A stretch of 64,000 nucleotides of DNA, from assembly GCA_964559435.1 (NCBI GenBank), contig CAZLHI010000013.1:5738-69737 (forward strand), in the 5' to 3' direction. This document shows positions 52,735 through 61,818 of the stretch, one piece after another. This DNA is from Hebobacterum sp964559435 (GTDB taxonomy: Bacteria > Armatimonadota > Hebobacteria > Hebobacterales > Hebobacteraceae). The translations under genes and the position numbers were made by a program. Position 1 is the stretch's first letter. Every line of letters begins with the position of its first letter. Below the pieces are notes generated by a model, which saw only the letters and a program-made list of their open reading frames with translations, did no database searches and was not told where the DNA came from.

Positions 52735-53907
52735 ATGATCGCTTACCTGGACTGCTTCTCAGGTGTAAGCGGCGACATGATCCTGGGTGCCTTGGTGGAC
52801 GCCGGGCTGGCGATCGCGGATCTCAGAGAAGACCTCTCGCGGCTACCGCTGTCAGGGTACGAATTGACGGCCGAGCGAGTCAGCAGGGGCGGGATCGTGG
52901 GCACGCAGGTGGCGGTCAAGACCGAGGGCGCTCACGAGCGCCGCGGCCTGTTCGACATCATCGAGATCATCGGCAAGGCCGATCTGCCCGCTGAAGTGAC
53001 CGGTCCGGTTCGGCGGGCCTTCGAGCGATTGGCCAAGGCGGAGGCGCGGGTGCACGGGCACTCCGTCGAGGAGGTCCATTTCCATGAGGTCGGCGCGATC
53101 GATGCGATCATGGATATCGTGGGAGCTTTCTGTGGGTTTCACCGGCTGGGAATCGAGGCCGTATACGCCTCGCCCCTGCCGTTGGGCGGCGGCTGGGTGA
53201 AGACCGCCCATGGGAGGCTGCCCGTCCCCGCGCCCGCCACGGTCGAGCTGCTTCACGGCGTGCCCAGCTACGGCGGCCCGGTGGAGGAGGAACTGGTGAC
53301 ACCGACCGGTGCGGCCATCCTCACAACCGCCTGCCGCGAGTTCGGCGCCATGCCGCCGATGACGATCAAGGCCATCGGCTGGGGCGCCGGCACCAAGGAG
53401 CTGCCGCGTCCCAATCTCTTGCGCATGTTCCTGGGCGAGCCCACGGCCCGGCCGCGGGAGCAGTTGCTCGCACTGATCGAGACGAACATCGACAACATGA
53501 ACCCGGAGCTGTTCGGCCACGTGATGGAGCAGCTCTTCGCGGCCGGTGCGCTCGACGTCTTCTACACGCCGATCGTGATGAAAAAGTCGCGGCCCGCGAC
53601 GCTCGTCTCGGTGCTCGCCGAGCCGGCGTTGGTGGACACGCTCAGTGACATCCTGTTCCGGGAAACGACGACGCTGGGCGTGCGGGTGACGGAAGTTGCG
53701 CGGCGCTGCCTCGAACGGGAGTGGCGAGAAGTCGAGACGGAGTTCGGGCCGGTCCGCATCAAGATCGGCCGACTCAACGACGAGGCGGTGAACGTCGCAC
53801 CCGAGTACGAGGACTGCGCCCGACTCGCCAAGCAGAAGGATGTGCCCATCGCCGACGTCTACCAGGCGGCGCGGGAGGCGTTCGAGGTCGCCGAAGAACG
53901 GGAGTAG
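52735..53907 (+). CDS. larC: Nickel insertion protein LarC (single-chain form)
   Basis: 390 residues from ATG 52735 with GGGGGAAAGA upstream. MIAYLDCFSGVSGDMILGAL is the LarC N-terminal signature; VHFHEVGAIDAIMDIVGAFCG and GRLPVPAPATVELLHGVPSY follow, and TNIDNMNPELFGHVMEQLFAAGALDVFYTPI is the C-terminal domain. LarC uses CTP to insert nickel into the pincer nucleotide. In some lactobacilli larC is read by frameshift as LarC1/LarC2; here the frame is continuous, so no recoding is needed. Confidence 0.93.
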   Translation: MIAYLDCFSGVSGDMILGALVDAGLAIADLREDLSRLPLSGYELTAERVSRGGIVGTQVAVKTEGAHERRGLFDIIEIIGKADLPAEVTGPVRRAFERLAKAEARVHGHSVEEVHFHEVGAIDAIMDIVGAFCGFHRLGIEAVYASPLPLGGGWVKTAHGRLPVPAPATVELLHGVPSYGGPVEEELVTPTGAAILTTACREFGAMPPMTIKAIGWGAGTKELPRPNLLRMFLGEPTARPREQLLALIETNIDNMNPELFGHVMEQLFAAGALDVFYTPIVMKKSRPATLVSVLAEPALVDTLSDILFRETTTLGVRVTEVARRCLEREWREVETEFGPVRIKIGRLNDEAVNVAPEYEDCARLAKQKDVPIADVYQAAREAFEVAEERE

Positions 53908-53966
53908 CCGGGGCTCCTCGATTCCGCGAGCCTCCCGATTGCGCGTCGCCGATCAGATGTCCTATG

Positions 53967-55385
53967 CTACGCGCTCACCGCCGGCAGACTCGCGGCGGCG
54001 ACGGCCTGGCCGACTCTTCGCGTCTTCTCATCCGGGAGCTGGACATTGATCTGCTGGGCGAGGTCGGGGGACTCCTTGGCGAAGACCCCTCTGATCTTGT
54101 CGATCATGATGGGGCCACCGCTGCCGGAGGTCACGCGGCCGAGCAGGAGCAGATGCTTGATCGTGTAGAAATCGGCATAATGGGCAATGGCGTATCCCGC
54201 GTATACGCCGATAGTCTCCCAGATCTTGCGGGCGGTTTCGTCGCCGTCTTCGAGCAGCTTCTGAACAGACTCGAGCTGATCGGCCAGCGGAGCCGACTGG
54301 TCGAGTTCGATGCCGACCTTTCGAGCCAGCCGGAAGACGGCCTGCTGGGTGAGGTACTGCACGCCGCAGCCGGTATCGCCGGACCATTCGTCGGCCGGGG
54401 CCTCGGGGTGGTAGTCGATGGGAGCGAAGGCCAGCTCGTTGAGCCAGCCGGTGATGTTGCCCTGCTCGTTCACGTAGCCGGCCGCCTCGCTGGAGCCCAT
54501 GGCGATGCCGAGCACGGCGTTGTCGTTCAGGGACATGGAGCCCGCGAGGGCGGTGACATCGCCGTCGTTGGCCACCTCGAAGGGCACCCCCCACTCCTTC
54601 GCGAGGTCGAGAAACAGGTTCTTCACCTTGGCGTTGAAGACTTCCCGCGGAACCCCGCGGAACAAAGAGGCGATCATCGGGCGGTTATTGATGATGACTC
54701 CCGCCGAGCTGCCGCCGATGGCGTCGACGCGGGGCAGCTTCTCGGCCGCGCTCTTGAGGGCGGCCATGATACCTTGGTAGTGATAGCTCGGATCTTCCTG
54801 GTTGCGCGGGTCCCACACGACCTCTTGGCTGAAGATGCTCTCGCCGTCCAGGACCGCCGCCACCTTGCGATCGCTCGCGCCCAGGTCGAAGCCGATGCGG
54901 GCGCCCTCGAGGTGGCGGCCGAGTGGAACGGACACCTCCTTCGCGGCCGGCACCTTGTCGGGATCGGTGATGACGACCTCGAAGGGGCGCTCGTAGGTCG
55001 TCTCGCCCATGAACTCCTCGTCGAAGGCGCGGGCGCCTGTGGGAGAGTAGGTGTCGCGGATGTGCTCGCCAACCTCCTGCAGGCCGCCGATGGTCACCTG
55101 GAAGCCGCCCTTTTGCCAGAGGAGGAACTTCACCAGACGTTCGGCGTACGGGAGGTTGAGTTCCGCCATATGGTGAGTACTGGGGAAGACTTGTGTCTCA
55201 TAGAGCGATGAGGTGCCGTCCGGACGCCGAAGCGCTATGCGCAGCGTGGTCGCGTGCCCAGAATCCTTGACGGCCCGGCGGAAAGCTCGGTTCGCGAGTA
55301 CCGCGGGACGGAACTTGTCATCGAGAACAGGCTGCACCTGGGGCTCAGCGAGTGCGGCCAGTTTGCTCAACAGTTGATGACTCAT
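53967..55385 (-). CDS. ROK/hexokinase-like sugar kinase family protein
   Basis: 472 residues, longer than the ~300 of simple ROK kinases because of a ~160-residue N-terminal extension. GGGAGGGATCC precedes the ATG. The actin-like ATPase core appears as IGFDLGASDRKVAAVLDG (phosphate 1), DAIGGSSAGVIINNRPM, FEVANDGDVTALAG (catalytic Asp) and VLGIAMGSSEAAGYV (phosphate 2). The ROK CxCGxxGC zinc motif is not seen; GCGVQYLTQQAVF stands near its place. Kinase activity is likely but the substrate is unknown. Convergent with larC. Confidence 0.75.
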   Translation of the reverse strand: MSHQLLSKLAALAEPQVQPVLDDKFRPAVLANRAFRRAVKDSGHATTLRIALRRPDGTSSLYETQVFPSTHHMAELNLPYAERLVKFLLWQKGGFQVTIGGLQEVGEHIRDTYSPTGARAFDEEFMGETTYERPFEVVITDPDKVPAAKEVSVPLGRHLEGARIGFDLGASDRKVAAVLDGESIFSQEVVWDPRNQEDPSYHYQGIMAALKSAAEKLPRVDAIGGSSAGVIINNRPMIASLFRGVPREVFNAKVKNLFLDLAKEWGVPFEVANDGDVTALAGSMSLNDNAVLGIAMGSSEAAGYVNEQGNITGWLNELAFAPIDYHPEAPADEWSGDTGCGVQYLTQQAVFRLARKVGIELDQSAPLADQLESVQKLLEDGDETARKIWETIGVYAGYAIAHYADFYTIKHLLLLGRVTSGSGGPIMIDKIRGVFAKESPDLAQQINVQLPDEKTRRVGQAVAAASLPAVSA

Positions 55386-55586
55386 GGATCCCTCCCGAAC
55401 CAGCGCTTCTCGTCAGGCTCGGCGAATCCGACGATGCGAGCCGCCGGGCGCGGCCGACGGTTTTGCCGAGAGCCCTTCACTGTGACGATGTGCTATATTG
55501 TGCGGACAGCGCGCGGATTCCTTCAGCCGGGGGCACCGCGGCTTAGCAACAACTTGTGCGAGGAGGCGGTGAAGAATGGCAGGGCT

Positions 55587-56447
55587 ATGTCCGGCTCGTT
55601 CGAGATCGTAGATAAGGGCTTCCAGCAGGGGCTCGCTTTGGACTCGGAGTTGCGGTGTATTGCGGATGGCTTCGAGTTCACCGAGGGGCCGACCTGGTAC
55701 AACAGAGGATTGGTCTTCAGCGATATTCCGGCCGATACCATCTACCGCTGGACGGAAACAGACGGACTGTCGGTCTGGCGGCGTCCCTCCCACAAGGCGA
55801 ACGGCAACACCGTTGACCGCGAGGGGCGGCTCGTGAGCTGCGAGCATGGAAGTCGCCGGCTGACTCGGACGGAGCGCGATGGCAGCATCACCGTGTTGGC
55901 CGATCGCTATGACGGCAAGAAGCTTAACTCGCCGAACGACGTGATCGTGAAGAGCGATGGCTCGATCTGGTTCACTGATCCGCCCTACGGCATCAAGTCG
56001 GAACAAGCGGAACAACTCGCCAACTACGTCTTTCGGCTCGACCCGGGGGCCGATGAGCCGGCGCCGGTCGCGAGCGACTTCTCCATGCCCAACGGGCTGG
56101 CGTTTGCTCCAGATGAGCAGATTCTGTACGTCGCTGACAGTCACACGAGCATACATCACATCCGGCGGTTTCGAGTGACTGAGGATGGGGCGCTTGCCGG
56201 CGGCGAGGTGTTTGTGACCATCGGGACAGGGATCCCGGATGGGCTTCGGGTTGACACGGGCGGGAGGCTCTACGCTTCGGCCGGCGACGGCGTGCACGTC
56301 TTCGAACCGGAGGGGAAGCTGCTGGGTGAGATCAAGACTCCTGAGGCGGCCTCCAACTGCGCCTTCGGAGGCGAAGGCAATCGGACTCTCTTCATCACCG
56401 CGAAGCGGCAGGTCTGGTCGGTGCGGCTCGGCACTTCCGGCAAGTGA
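55587..56447 (+). CDS. SMP-30/gluconolactonase-family lactonase
   Basis: 286 residues from ATG 55587; the frame extends upstream but the earlier part overlaps the divergent ROK gene, and only a weak GGCAGGG precedes the start, so it is uncertain. FTEGPTWYNRGLVFSDIPAD carries the metal-binding Glu. NSPNDVIVKSDGSIWFTDPPYG supplies Asn and Asp ligands, and FSMPNGLAFAPDEQILYVADS the last Asp. Six-bladed propeller lactonases open sugar lactones such as gluconolactone. Likely part of sugar-acid catabolism. Confidence 0.88.
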   Translation: MSGSFEIVDKGFQQGLALDSELRCIADGFEFTEGPTWYNRGLVFSDIPADTIYRWTETDGLSVWRRPSHKANGNTVDREGRLVSCEHGSRRLTRTERDGSITVLADRYDGKKLNSPNDVIVKSDGSIWFTDPPYGIKSEQAEQLANYVFRLDPGADEPAPVASDFSMPNGLAFAPDEQILYVADSHTSIHHIRRFRVTEDGALAGGEVFVTIGTGIPDGLRVDTGGRLYASAGDGVHVFEPEGKLLGEIKTPEAASNCAFGGEGNRTLFITAKRQVWSVRLGTSGK

Positions 56448-56513
56448 GGCCGGCGCGACGGGCTTCACTGGCGCGACATAGACAAGCCTTGAGCTGTAAC
56501 TGTGGACTTCTCC

Positions 56514-56542
56514 TTGACAGGGGATGACCGGGACTGTACCAT
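56514..56542 (+). promoter_or_regulatory. Sigma-70-type promoter for the small membrane-anchored protein
   Basis: TTGACA (56514-56519), a 17-base gap and TACCAT (56537-56542). Transcription should begin about 56549, sixteen bases before ATG 56565. Confidence 0.55.
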
Positions 56543-56564
56543 GCAGTCGGCGGGAGGGTCCTGC

Positions 56565-57047
56565 ATGAAGACGCGCGTGGCGATTGCTCTGGTCGTCCTG
56601 GTACTCGCCGCGCTTGTTTTCGTGCTCGTCCGATATGTCCCTCGGCCTCAGCCGCCGCTCCCACCACCCCCTCCTCCGGCCCCTGAGCCAACGGTGACGG
56701 CGGCCACTCCGAAGGAGGCGGTGATTCTCTACGTCGACGCTCTCTACCGGAAGGACTTCGAGATGGCCTACCAGCGGCTATCCTCGGGGTCTCGCAAGGC
56801 GCACAGCTACGAAGAGTTCCTCAGGCGCGCGGAGACCGGCGAGGCGACGAACTTCGACCTCGAAGCCGCTGAGGCCGGGGAGGAGGTGGACGGCTGCGTG
56901 ATTGTCAACGTCCCCTTGGTAGAAGACCCGGCCTCGGCCGGGTTCACGACTGTCAGGGAAGAGGGCGACTGGAAGGTCGTGTACGTCGGGGGCGAGCCGT
57001 GGTTCCCCTACCCGCGTGAGGAACTGGAGGCGCCTGGAGAGAGCTGA
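56565..57047 (+). CDS. Membrane-anchored NTF2-like small protein
   Basis: 160 residues from ATG 56565 with CGGGAGG upstream. A single N-terminal membrane helix (VAIALVVLVLAALVFVLVRYV) is followed by a proline-rich linker (PPLPPPPPPAPEP) and a ~100-residue domain: ATPKEAVILYVDALYRKDFEMAY begins an NTF2/DUF4878-like fold, ending in strands with TTVREEGDWKVVYVG. Predicted to face outside the membrane. Function unknown. It precedes rplI by 154 bases. Confidence 0.75.
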   Translation: MKTRVAIALVVLVLAALVFVLVRYVPRPQPPLPPPPPPAPEPTVTAATPKEAVILYVDALYRKDFEMAYQRLSSGSRKAHSYEEFLRRAETGEATNFDLEAAEAGEEVDGCVIVNVPLVEDPASAGFTTVREEGDWKVVYVGGEPWFPYPREELEAPGES

Positions 57048-57201
57048 AGGAAGGAAAAGGGCTGGCCGCGAGCGAAGGCTTTGGACGCTGTGGGGAGCCC
57101 TGTTGAGCCAGCTTTTGACACCGTTGGCAGATCGGCCGCGGGCTCGGGTCGGACCAGGAGCGGGGTGACGAAGTCAAAGGTGGTAGACGGAGGCTGTGTC
57201 C

Positions 57202-57666
57202 GTGAAGGTAATCCTCTTAGAGGACGTCCAGGGCGTTGGCGAGGCCGGCTCTGTTGAGACGGTGGCCGATGGCTACGCCCGGAATTTCCTCATACCTCGT
57301 AAGCTCGCCATTCCGGCAACGGCCGGGACCCTGAAGAACCTCGAGCAGTATCGGACCTCGATCCGTCGCAAGCAGGCCCAGGAGGCGAGCAACGCGGCGG
57401 CCGTCGCGGAGAGGCTGTCCGAGATCACGCTGAGGATCAAGGCGAAGGCCGGCGAGGCCGGCAAGCTGTATGGGTCCATCACACACTCGGAGGTGGCGGA
57501 GGCGCTTGCAGCCGAGCATGAAGTGCAAGTTGACCGGCGCGCCATCACTTTCCCGTACCCCATCAGAACGCTCGGGCCTCACGAAGCACACATCCGGCTT
57601 CACAAGGAGGTGGGCGCTACCCTCAAGATCGAGATAGAGCCCGAAGCGGAAGAAGCTGCAGCCTAG
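57202..57666 (+). CDS. rplI: 50S ribosomal protein L9
   Basis: 154 residues from GTG 57202. This start is preferred over GTG 57196 because GGAGG (57189-57193) then has an 8-base spacing and the protein begins like other L9s (KVILLEDVQGVGEAGSVETV). ADGYARNFLIPRKLA is the rRNA-binding N-domain end, the long connecting helix follows, and GKLYGSITHSEVAEAL begins the C-domain. It binds 23S rRNA at the L1 stalk base. It is followed by dnaB after 18 bases, a common bacterial pairing. Confidence 0.95.
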   Translation: MKVILLEDVQGVGEAGSVETVADGYARNFLIPRKLAIPATAGTLKNLEQYRTSIRRKQAQEASNAAAVAERLSEITLRIKAKAGEAGKLYGSITHSEVAEALAAEHEVQVDRRAITFPYPIRTLGPHEAHIRLHKEVGATLKIEIEPEAEEAAA

Positions 57667-57684
57667 GGATGAGGAGAGGCCGTC

Positions 57685-59064
57685 TTGGGCGCACCGCTGC
57701 TTGAAAGGGTTCCTCCTCAGAGCCTGGAGGCCGAGCAGGCGACTCTGGGCGCAATGCTTGTGGAGCGGGAGGCGATCGCCAGGGTGGTCGACCTTCTTGA
57801 GACCGAGGACTTCTACAACCCCCAGCACCAGATGCTGTATCGGGCGATGATAGACCTCTTCAATGACAGCGATCCCGTTGACGTCGTGACCCTCCAGGCG
57901 CGCCTGCAGGACCGGGACCAGCTCGAAGCGGTCGGCGGAACCTCCTATCTCATCGAGTTGCAGGATGCCGCGCCGACGGCCACGGCGGTTGCCAACTACG
58001 CGAAGATCGTGCGGGAGAAGGCAACGCTGAGAGCGCTCATCCGGGTCGGGGGTGAGATCCAGGGCCTCGCGCAGAACGCGGGCGACGAGGACGTCGAGAC
58101 GATCGTCGACACGGCTGAGCAGAGGGTCTTCTCCGTTGGAGAGCGGACGATAACTCCTGCCTTCATGCCGATCCGCGACTTACTCGGCGAGACGTACGAT
58201 CGCATCGACGAGATGCAGGAGTCGCATCGCCCGGGCACCGGACTGCTGACGGGCTACGAGGACTTCGACAGCCTGACCTCCGGGCTGCAGCGATCGGATC
58301 TCGTCGTCATCGCTTCCCGGCCGTCGATGGGGAAGACGGCGCTTGCGCTGAACATCGCGGCCAGCGTCGCCAAGACCCAGAACAAGGTGGTCGCCCTGTT
58401 CAGCCTGGAGATGGCGAAGGAGCAGCTCTCGCTCCGGATGCTGTGCTCGGAGGCAGGTGTGAACCAGCACAACATCCGACAGGGCTATATCGACCGGGGC
58501 GACATGGACCGCATAGCCATCGCCGCCAGCCGCCTGTATAAGGCTCCGGTCCACCTCGATGACACCCCCACCATGAAGGTGCTCGAGATGCGCGGCAAGG
58601 CGCGCCGGCTGCGGGCCAAGCACGGGCTGGACTTGATCGTCGTTGACTACCTCCAGCTCGTCTCGGGCTATGGCAAGTTCGAGAACCGGACCCAGGAGAT
58701 CTCGCAAGTGGCGCGCTCGTTGAAGGCGCTCGCCCGGGAGCTGCGCGTGCCGGTGATCGCCCTCTCGCAACTCAGCCGCGCGGTCGAGGCGAGGGGCCAC
58801 CCACGCAGGCCGCTGCTGTCCGACTTGCGAGAGAGTGGGTCCATCGAGCAGGAGGCCGATGTCGTCGCCTTCATCTATCGCCCCGCGTACTACGGGCCGG
58901 ACGAGCTTCGCGCGGCGGGCTATCTGGAGACAGACCAGAACATGGCCGAGATCATCGTATCGAAACAGAGGAACGGCCCCACAGGTGTCGTGCGCCTGGC
59001 CTGGATAGACGAGTTCGTGCGGTTTGAGAACCTAGAGGAGCGCTTCATGGAGCCGGAGGAGTAA
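57685..59064 (+). CDS. dnaB: Replicative DNA helicase DnaB
   Basis: 459 residues from TTG 57685 with GAGGAGAGG six bases upstream. PQSLEAEQATLGAMLVE opens the N-terminal primase-binding domain. The RecA-like motor has Walker A IASRPSMGKTALALN near 215, VALFSLEMAKEQLSLRML, Walker B LIVVDYLQLVSGYG and PVIALSQLSRAVEARGHP, with the arginine-finger region DLRESGSIEQEADVVAF and a final SKQRNGPTGVVRLAW. No intein interrupts it. A hexameric helicase that unwinds DNA at the fork. Confidence 0.97.
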   Translation: MGAPLLERVPPQSLEAEQATLGAMLVEREAIARVVDLLETEDFYNPQHQMLYRAMIDLFNDSDPVDVVTLQARLQDRDQLEAVGGTSYLIELQDAAPTATAVANYAKIVREKATLRALIRVGGEIQGLAQNAGDEDVETIVDTAEQRVFSVGERTITPAFMPIRDLLGETYDRIDEMQESHRPGTGLLTGYEDFDSLTSGLQRSDLVVIASRPSMGKTALALNIAASVAKTQNKVVALFSLEMAKEQLSLRMLCSEAGVNQHNIRQGYIDRGDMDRIAIAASRLYKAPVHLDDTPTMKVLEMRGKARRLRAKHGLDLIVVDYLQLVSGYGKFENRTQEISQVARSLKALARELRVPVIALSQLSRAVEARGHPRRPLLSDLRESGSIEQEADVVAFIYRPAYYGPDELRAAGYLETDQNMAEIIVSKQRNGPTGVVRLAWIDEFVRFENLEERFMEPEE

Positions 59065-59071
59065 GGGCGCG

Positions 59072-59494
59072 ATGTCTCCTCAAGTGGCCGCCGGACTGAC
59101 GGCCTTTGTCGGGATCTGTCTCATTGCGGGGTGGATCACCGGCTTTCGGAACCGTGCCTATGTCGGGTGGCTTGGGCTGGCGTTTCTCGCACTCGCCGCC
59201 TTTCTGCTCGTCCTGGGCAAGCACAAGGAGGCGCAGGAGACGGGGGCGGCCGATCCGCGGCTGGCGACAGCGGTCAAGGTCCTGCTGCTCGTTTGGGTGG
59301 CGGCGTTTGTGCTTTCGCTGGTCGCTGCCGTCCGCGAGACTTCTCGGCGGCTGAAGGAGCTGCGAGCGAGCCACGAGACGGCCGCGGAGGGGCTGCTGGA
59401 GATCATGCAAGCCTCTCGGGAACACGAGGCGCGACCCGGGCCCGCAGGGGCGGAGGATGAGGGGGAAGGGGCTTCAGGGGAAGACGAGACGTAG
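59072..59494 (+). CDS. Small two-helix membrane protein
   Basis: 140 residues. Three hydrophobic stretches can be discerned: VAAGLTAFVGICLIAGWITG, YVGWLGLAFLALAAFLLVLG and VKVLLLVWVAAFVLSLVAAV. The C-terminal ~50 residues are charged and acidic (EDEGEGASGEDET). No family recognised. It lies 7 bases after dnaB and just before purD in the same direction, so it is probably transcribed with them. Confidence 0.65.
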   Translation: MSPQVAAGLTAFVGICLIAGWITGFRNRAYVGWLGLAFLALAAFLLVLGKHKEAQETGAADPRLATAVKVLLLVWVAAFVLSLVAAVRETSRRLKELRASHETAAEGLLEIMQASREHEARPGPAGAEDEGEGASGEDET

Positions 59495-59563
59495 CGGCCG
59501 GACTCGGAGGCCCGCATGGGCCGGCTTCCCCCGACCTTTTTCATGAGGAAGGCGGACTTCTCC

Positions 59564-60847
59564 ATGAGTTCACGGCTTCGCATTCTGGTTGTGGGATCCG
59601 GCGGGCGCGAGCATGCCCTCGTGTGGAAGATCGCCCAGAGCCCGCGAGCGGAGAAGATCTACTGCGCTCCGGGCAACGCCGGTATCGCTCAGCGGGCGGA
59701 ATGCGTGGACATCTCCGTGCTCGATCTGCCGGGTCTGGCGGACTTCGCGGCCCAGCAGAAAATCGACCTGACCGTCGCCGGGCCGGAGGTCCCGCTGGCG
59801 GCGGGGATCGTGGATGTGTTCCAACAGCGCGGGCTCAGGATCTTCGGCCCGACGCGGGGCGCGGCCGTGCTGGAAAGCAGCAAGGTCTGGAGCAAGGACT
59901 TCTTCTCTCGGCACGATCTCCCCACCGGATTCTTCGCGACCTTCGACGTCCCGGCGCATGCCATCGCCTACCTCGACACCCAGACATACCCGATGGCGGT
60001 GAAGGCTGATGGTCTTGCGGCCGGGAAGGGCGTCACGATCGCGCAGACGCGGGAGGAGGCTGTGGAGGCTATCACGGACTCGCTGGTGCGAGGGGTCTTC
60101 GGCGAGTCCGGCCGCCGGGTGGTGATCGAGGAGTTCCTCCAGGGCCAGGAAGTTTCGATGACGGCGATCTCGGACGGTGAGCACTTGTATGCGCTGCCGG
60201 CCTCGCAGGATCACAAGCAGATCTTCGACGGCGACGAGGGGCCGAACACGGGCGGGATGGGATGCTACTCGCCGGTGCCCATCTTCCCGGAGGAGATGTA
60301 CCGGCACACACTGGAGGACATCCTGAAGCCCACCATCGGCGCCATGGCGGCCGAGGGGCGGCCGTTCGTGGGGTGCCTGTACGCAGGGATGATGCTCACG
60401 TCGGAGGGGCCGAAGCTCCTGGAGTACAACTGCCGCTTCGGCGACCCGGAGGCACAGGTCGTCTTTCCGACGATGAAGGGCGACCTCCTCGATCTGCTGG
60501 AGGCCGCGATTGAGGGCGATCTACCAGCGACCGAGTCCGGGCAGAACGGCGCCGCGGTCTGCGTGGTCATGGCCTCCGGCGGGTACCCGGGCGGGTACGA
60601 CACGGGCAAGCTCATTCACGGCCTCGACGGCCTGGCCGACCGGGACGACGTGGTGGTGTTCCACGCGGCCAGCAAGAAGACCGACGAGGGGCTGGTCACC
60701 GCCGGGGGCCGCGTGCTCGGGGTGACGGGACTGGGCGACTCGCTGTCCGATGCCATCAGCACGGCCTACGAAGCCGTCGATCAGATATCATTCGAAGGCG
60801 CGCACTGCCGGCGCGACATCGGCCGGCGCGCCGCTGGAGGGCAGTGA
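59564..60847 (+). CDS. purD: Phosphoribosylamine-glycine ligase
   Basis: 427 residues from ATG 59564 (MSSRLRILVVGSGGREHALV), with GGAAGGCGG upstream; ATG 59516 and 59543 are possible but extend past the conserved start. ATP-grasp landmarks: PMAVKADGLAAGKGVTIAQT, VIEEFLQGQEVSMTAISDG, DHKQIFDGDEGPNTGGMGCYSP and LEYNCRFGDPEAQVV. It makes glycinamide ribonucleotide, the second step of purine synthesis. It starts a purD-prs-purE-purB run. Confidence 0.96.
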   Translation: MSSRLRILVVGSGGREHALVWKIAQSPRAEKIYCAPGNAGIAQRAECVDISVLDLPGLADFAAQQKIDLTVAGPEVPLAAGIVDVFQQRGLRIFGPTRGAAVLESSKVWSKDFFSRHDLPTGFFATFDVPAHAIAYLDTQTYPMAVKADGLAAGKGVTIAQTREEAVEAITDSLVRGVFGESGRRVVIEEFLQGQEVSMTAISDGEHLYALPASQDHKQIFDGDEGPNTGGMGCYSPVPIFPEEMYRHTLEDILKPTIGAMAAEGRPFVGCLYAGMMLTSEGPKLLEYNCRFGDPEAQVVFPTMKGDLLDLLEAAIEGDLPATESGQNGAAVCVVMASGGYPGGYDTGKLIHGLDGLADRDDVVVFHAASKKTDEGLVTAGGRVLGVTGLGDSLSDAISTAYEAVDQISFEGAHCRRDIGRRAAGGQ

Positions 60848-60848
60848 C

Positions 60849-61787
60849 TTGCAGGACGAGATCAAGATCTTCACAGGGAGCTCGAACCCGCAGCTCGCGC
60901 AGGCCATCTGCGATGAACTCGGCATACCTTTGGGCGAGGCCAACATCTCCCGCTTCTCCAACGACAACATCTTCGTGCAGATCTGCGAGAACGTGCGAGA
61001 GCGGGACGTGTTCGTGGTTCAGTCGCTGTGCAGCCCGGTGAGCGACAACCTGGTCGAGCTGCTCATCATGCTGGATGCGCTCAAGGGGGCCTCCGCCAGC
61101 CGGATAACAGCGGTGGTGCCCTACTACTCCTATGCTCGCTCCGACAAGAAGCACATGCCACGCATTTCGATCGCCGGCAGACTGACCGCCGATTTGCTGG
61201 TCACAGCCGGCGCGAACCGGCTCCTCACCATGACCCTGCACTCCGAGCAGGTGCAGGGGTTCTTCCGCTGCCAGACAGATCATCTCTCTGCCACTCCGAT
61301 CCTCTGCAAGCACTTCGGCTCGCTGGACCTCCAAAACTGCGTCGCGCTTGCCGGGGACGCCGGCTCTGCTCGTCGCGCCGGTCCCTACGCCACACGCCTG
61401 AACATACCGCTTGCATTCGTAGACAAGCGCCGCGTCAGCGACGAGGAGGTCGAGGTGCGCGCCATCGTCGGCGATGTGGAGGGCAAGACCATCCTCTACT
61501 TCGACGATGAGATAGCTCGAGCCACCTCCCTCATCGAGACCGTGCGCATGCTGCGCGGCTTTGGTGTGGGGGACATCTACGTCGGTGTGACCCACGGCGT
61601 TCTCACGGGAGACGCGGTGGAGCGCGTCGAGGATTCTCCCATCAAGCAGGTCGTCATCACCGACACCGTCCCGCTGCGCGCGGACAAGCACTCGAAGAAG
61701 ATCGTGCAGCTCTCCGTCGCGCCGCTCTTCGCACAGGCCATCCAGCGCATTCACACCGGCGAGTCGGTGAGCGCCATCTTCGAGTGA
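60849..61787 (+). CDS. prs: Ribose-phosphate pyrophosphokinase, divergent PRPP loop
   Basis: 312 residues from TTG 60849 with GGAGGG eight bases upstream and one base after the purD stop. IKIFTGSSNPQLAQAICDELG, ISRFSNDNIFVQICENVRERDV, VVPYYSYARSDKKHMPRIS and MTLHSEQVQGFF follow Prs closely. The PRPP-binding loop, usually DDxxxTGGT or DDMIDTAGT, here reads FDDEIARATSLIE and lacks the glycine pair. The enzyme makes PRPP from ribose-5-phosphate and ATP; its place among pur genes fits. The altered loop may reflect a distinct subgroup. Confidence 0.92.
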   Translation: MQDEIKIFTGSSNPQLAQAICDELGIPLGEANISRFSNDNIFVQICENVRERDVFVVQSLCSPVSDNLVELLIMLDALKGASASRITAVVPYYSYARSDKKHMPRISIAGRLTADLLVTAGANRLLTMTLHSEQVQGFFRCQTDHLSATPILCKHFGSLDLQNCVALAGDAGSARRAGPYATRLNIPLAFVDKRRVSDEEVEVRAIVGDVEGKTILYFDDEIARATSLIETVRMLRGFGVGDIYVGVTHGVLTGDAVERVEDSPIKQVVITDTVPLRADKHSKKIVQLSVAPLFAQAIQRIHTGESVSAIFE

Positions 61788-61818
61788 CGCCGATACTCCC
61801 GCGAAAGGCCCTGCTCGC

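Noticed and set aside
57108..57160. TTGACA before rplI as its promoter
   Set aside because: No acceptable -10 box lies 16-19 bases downstream.
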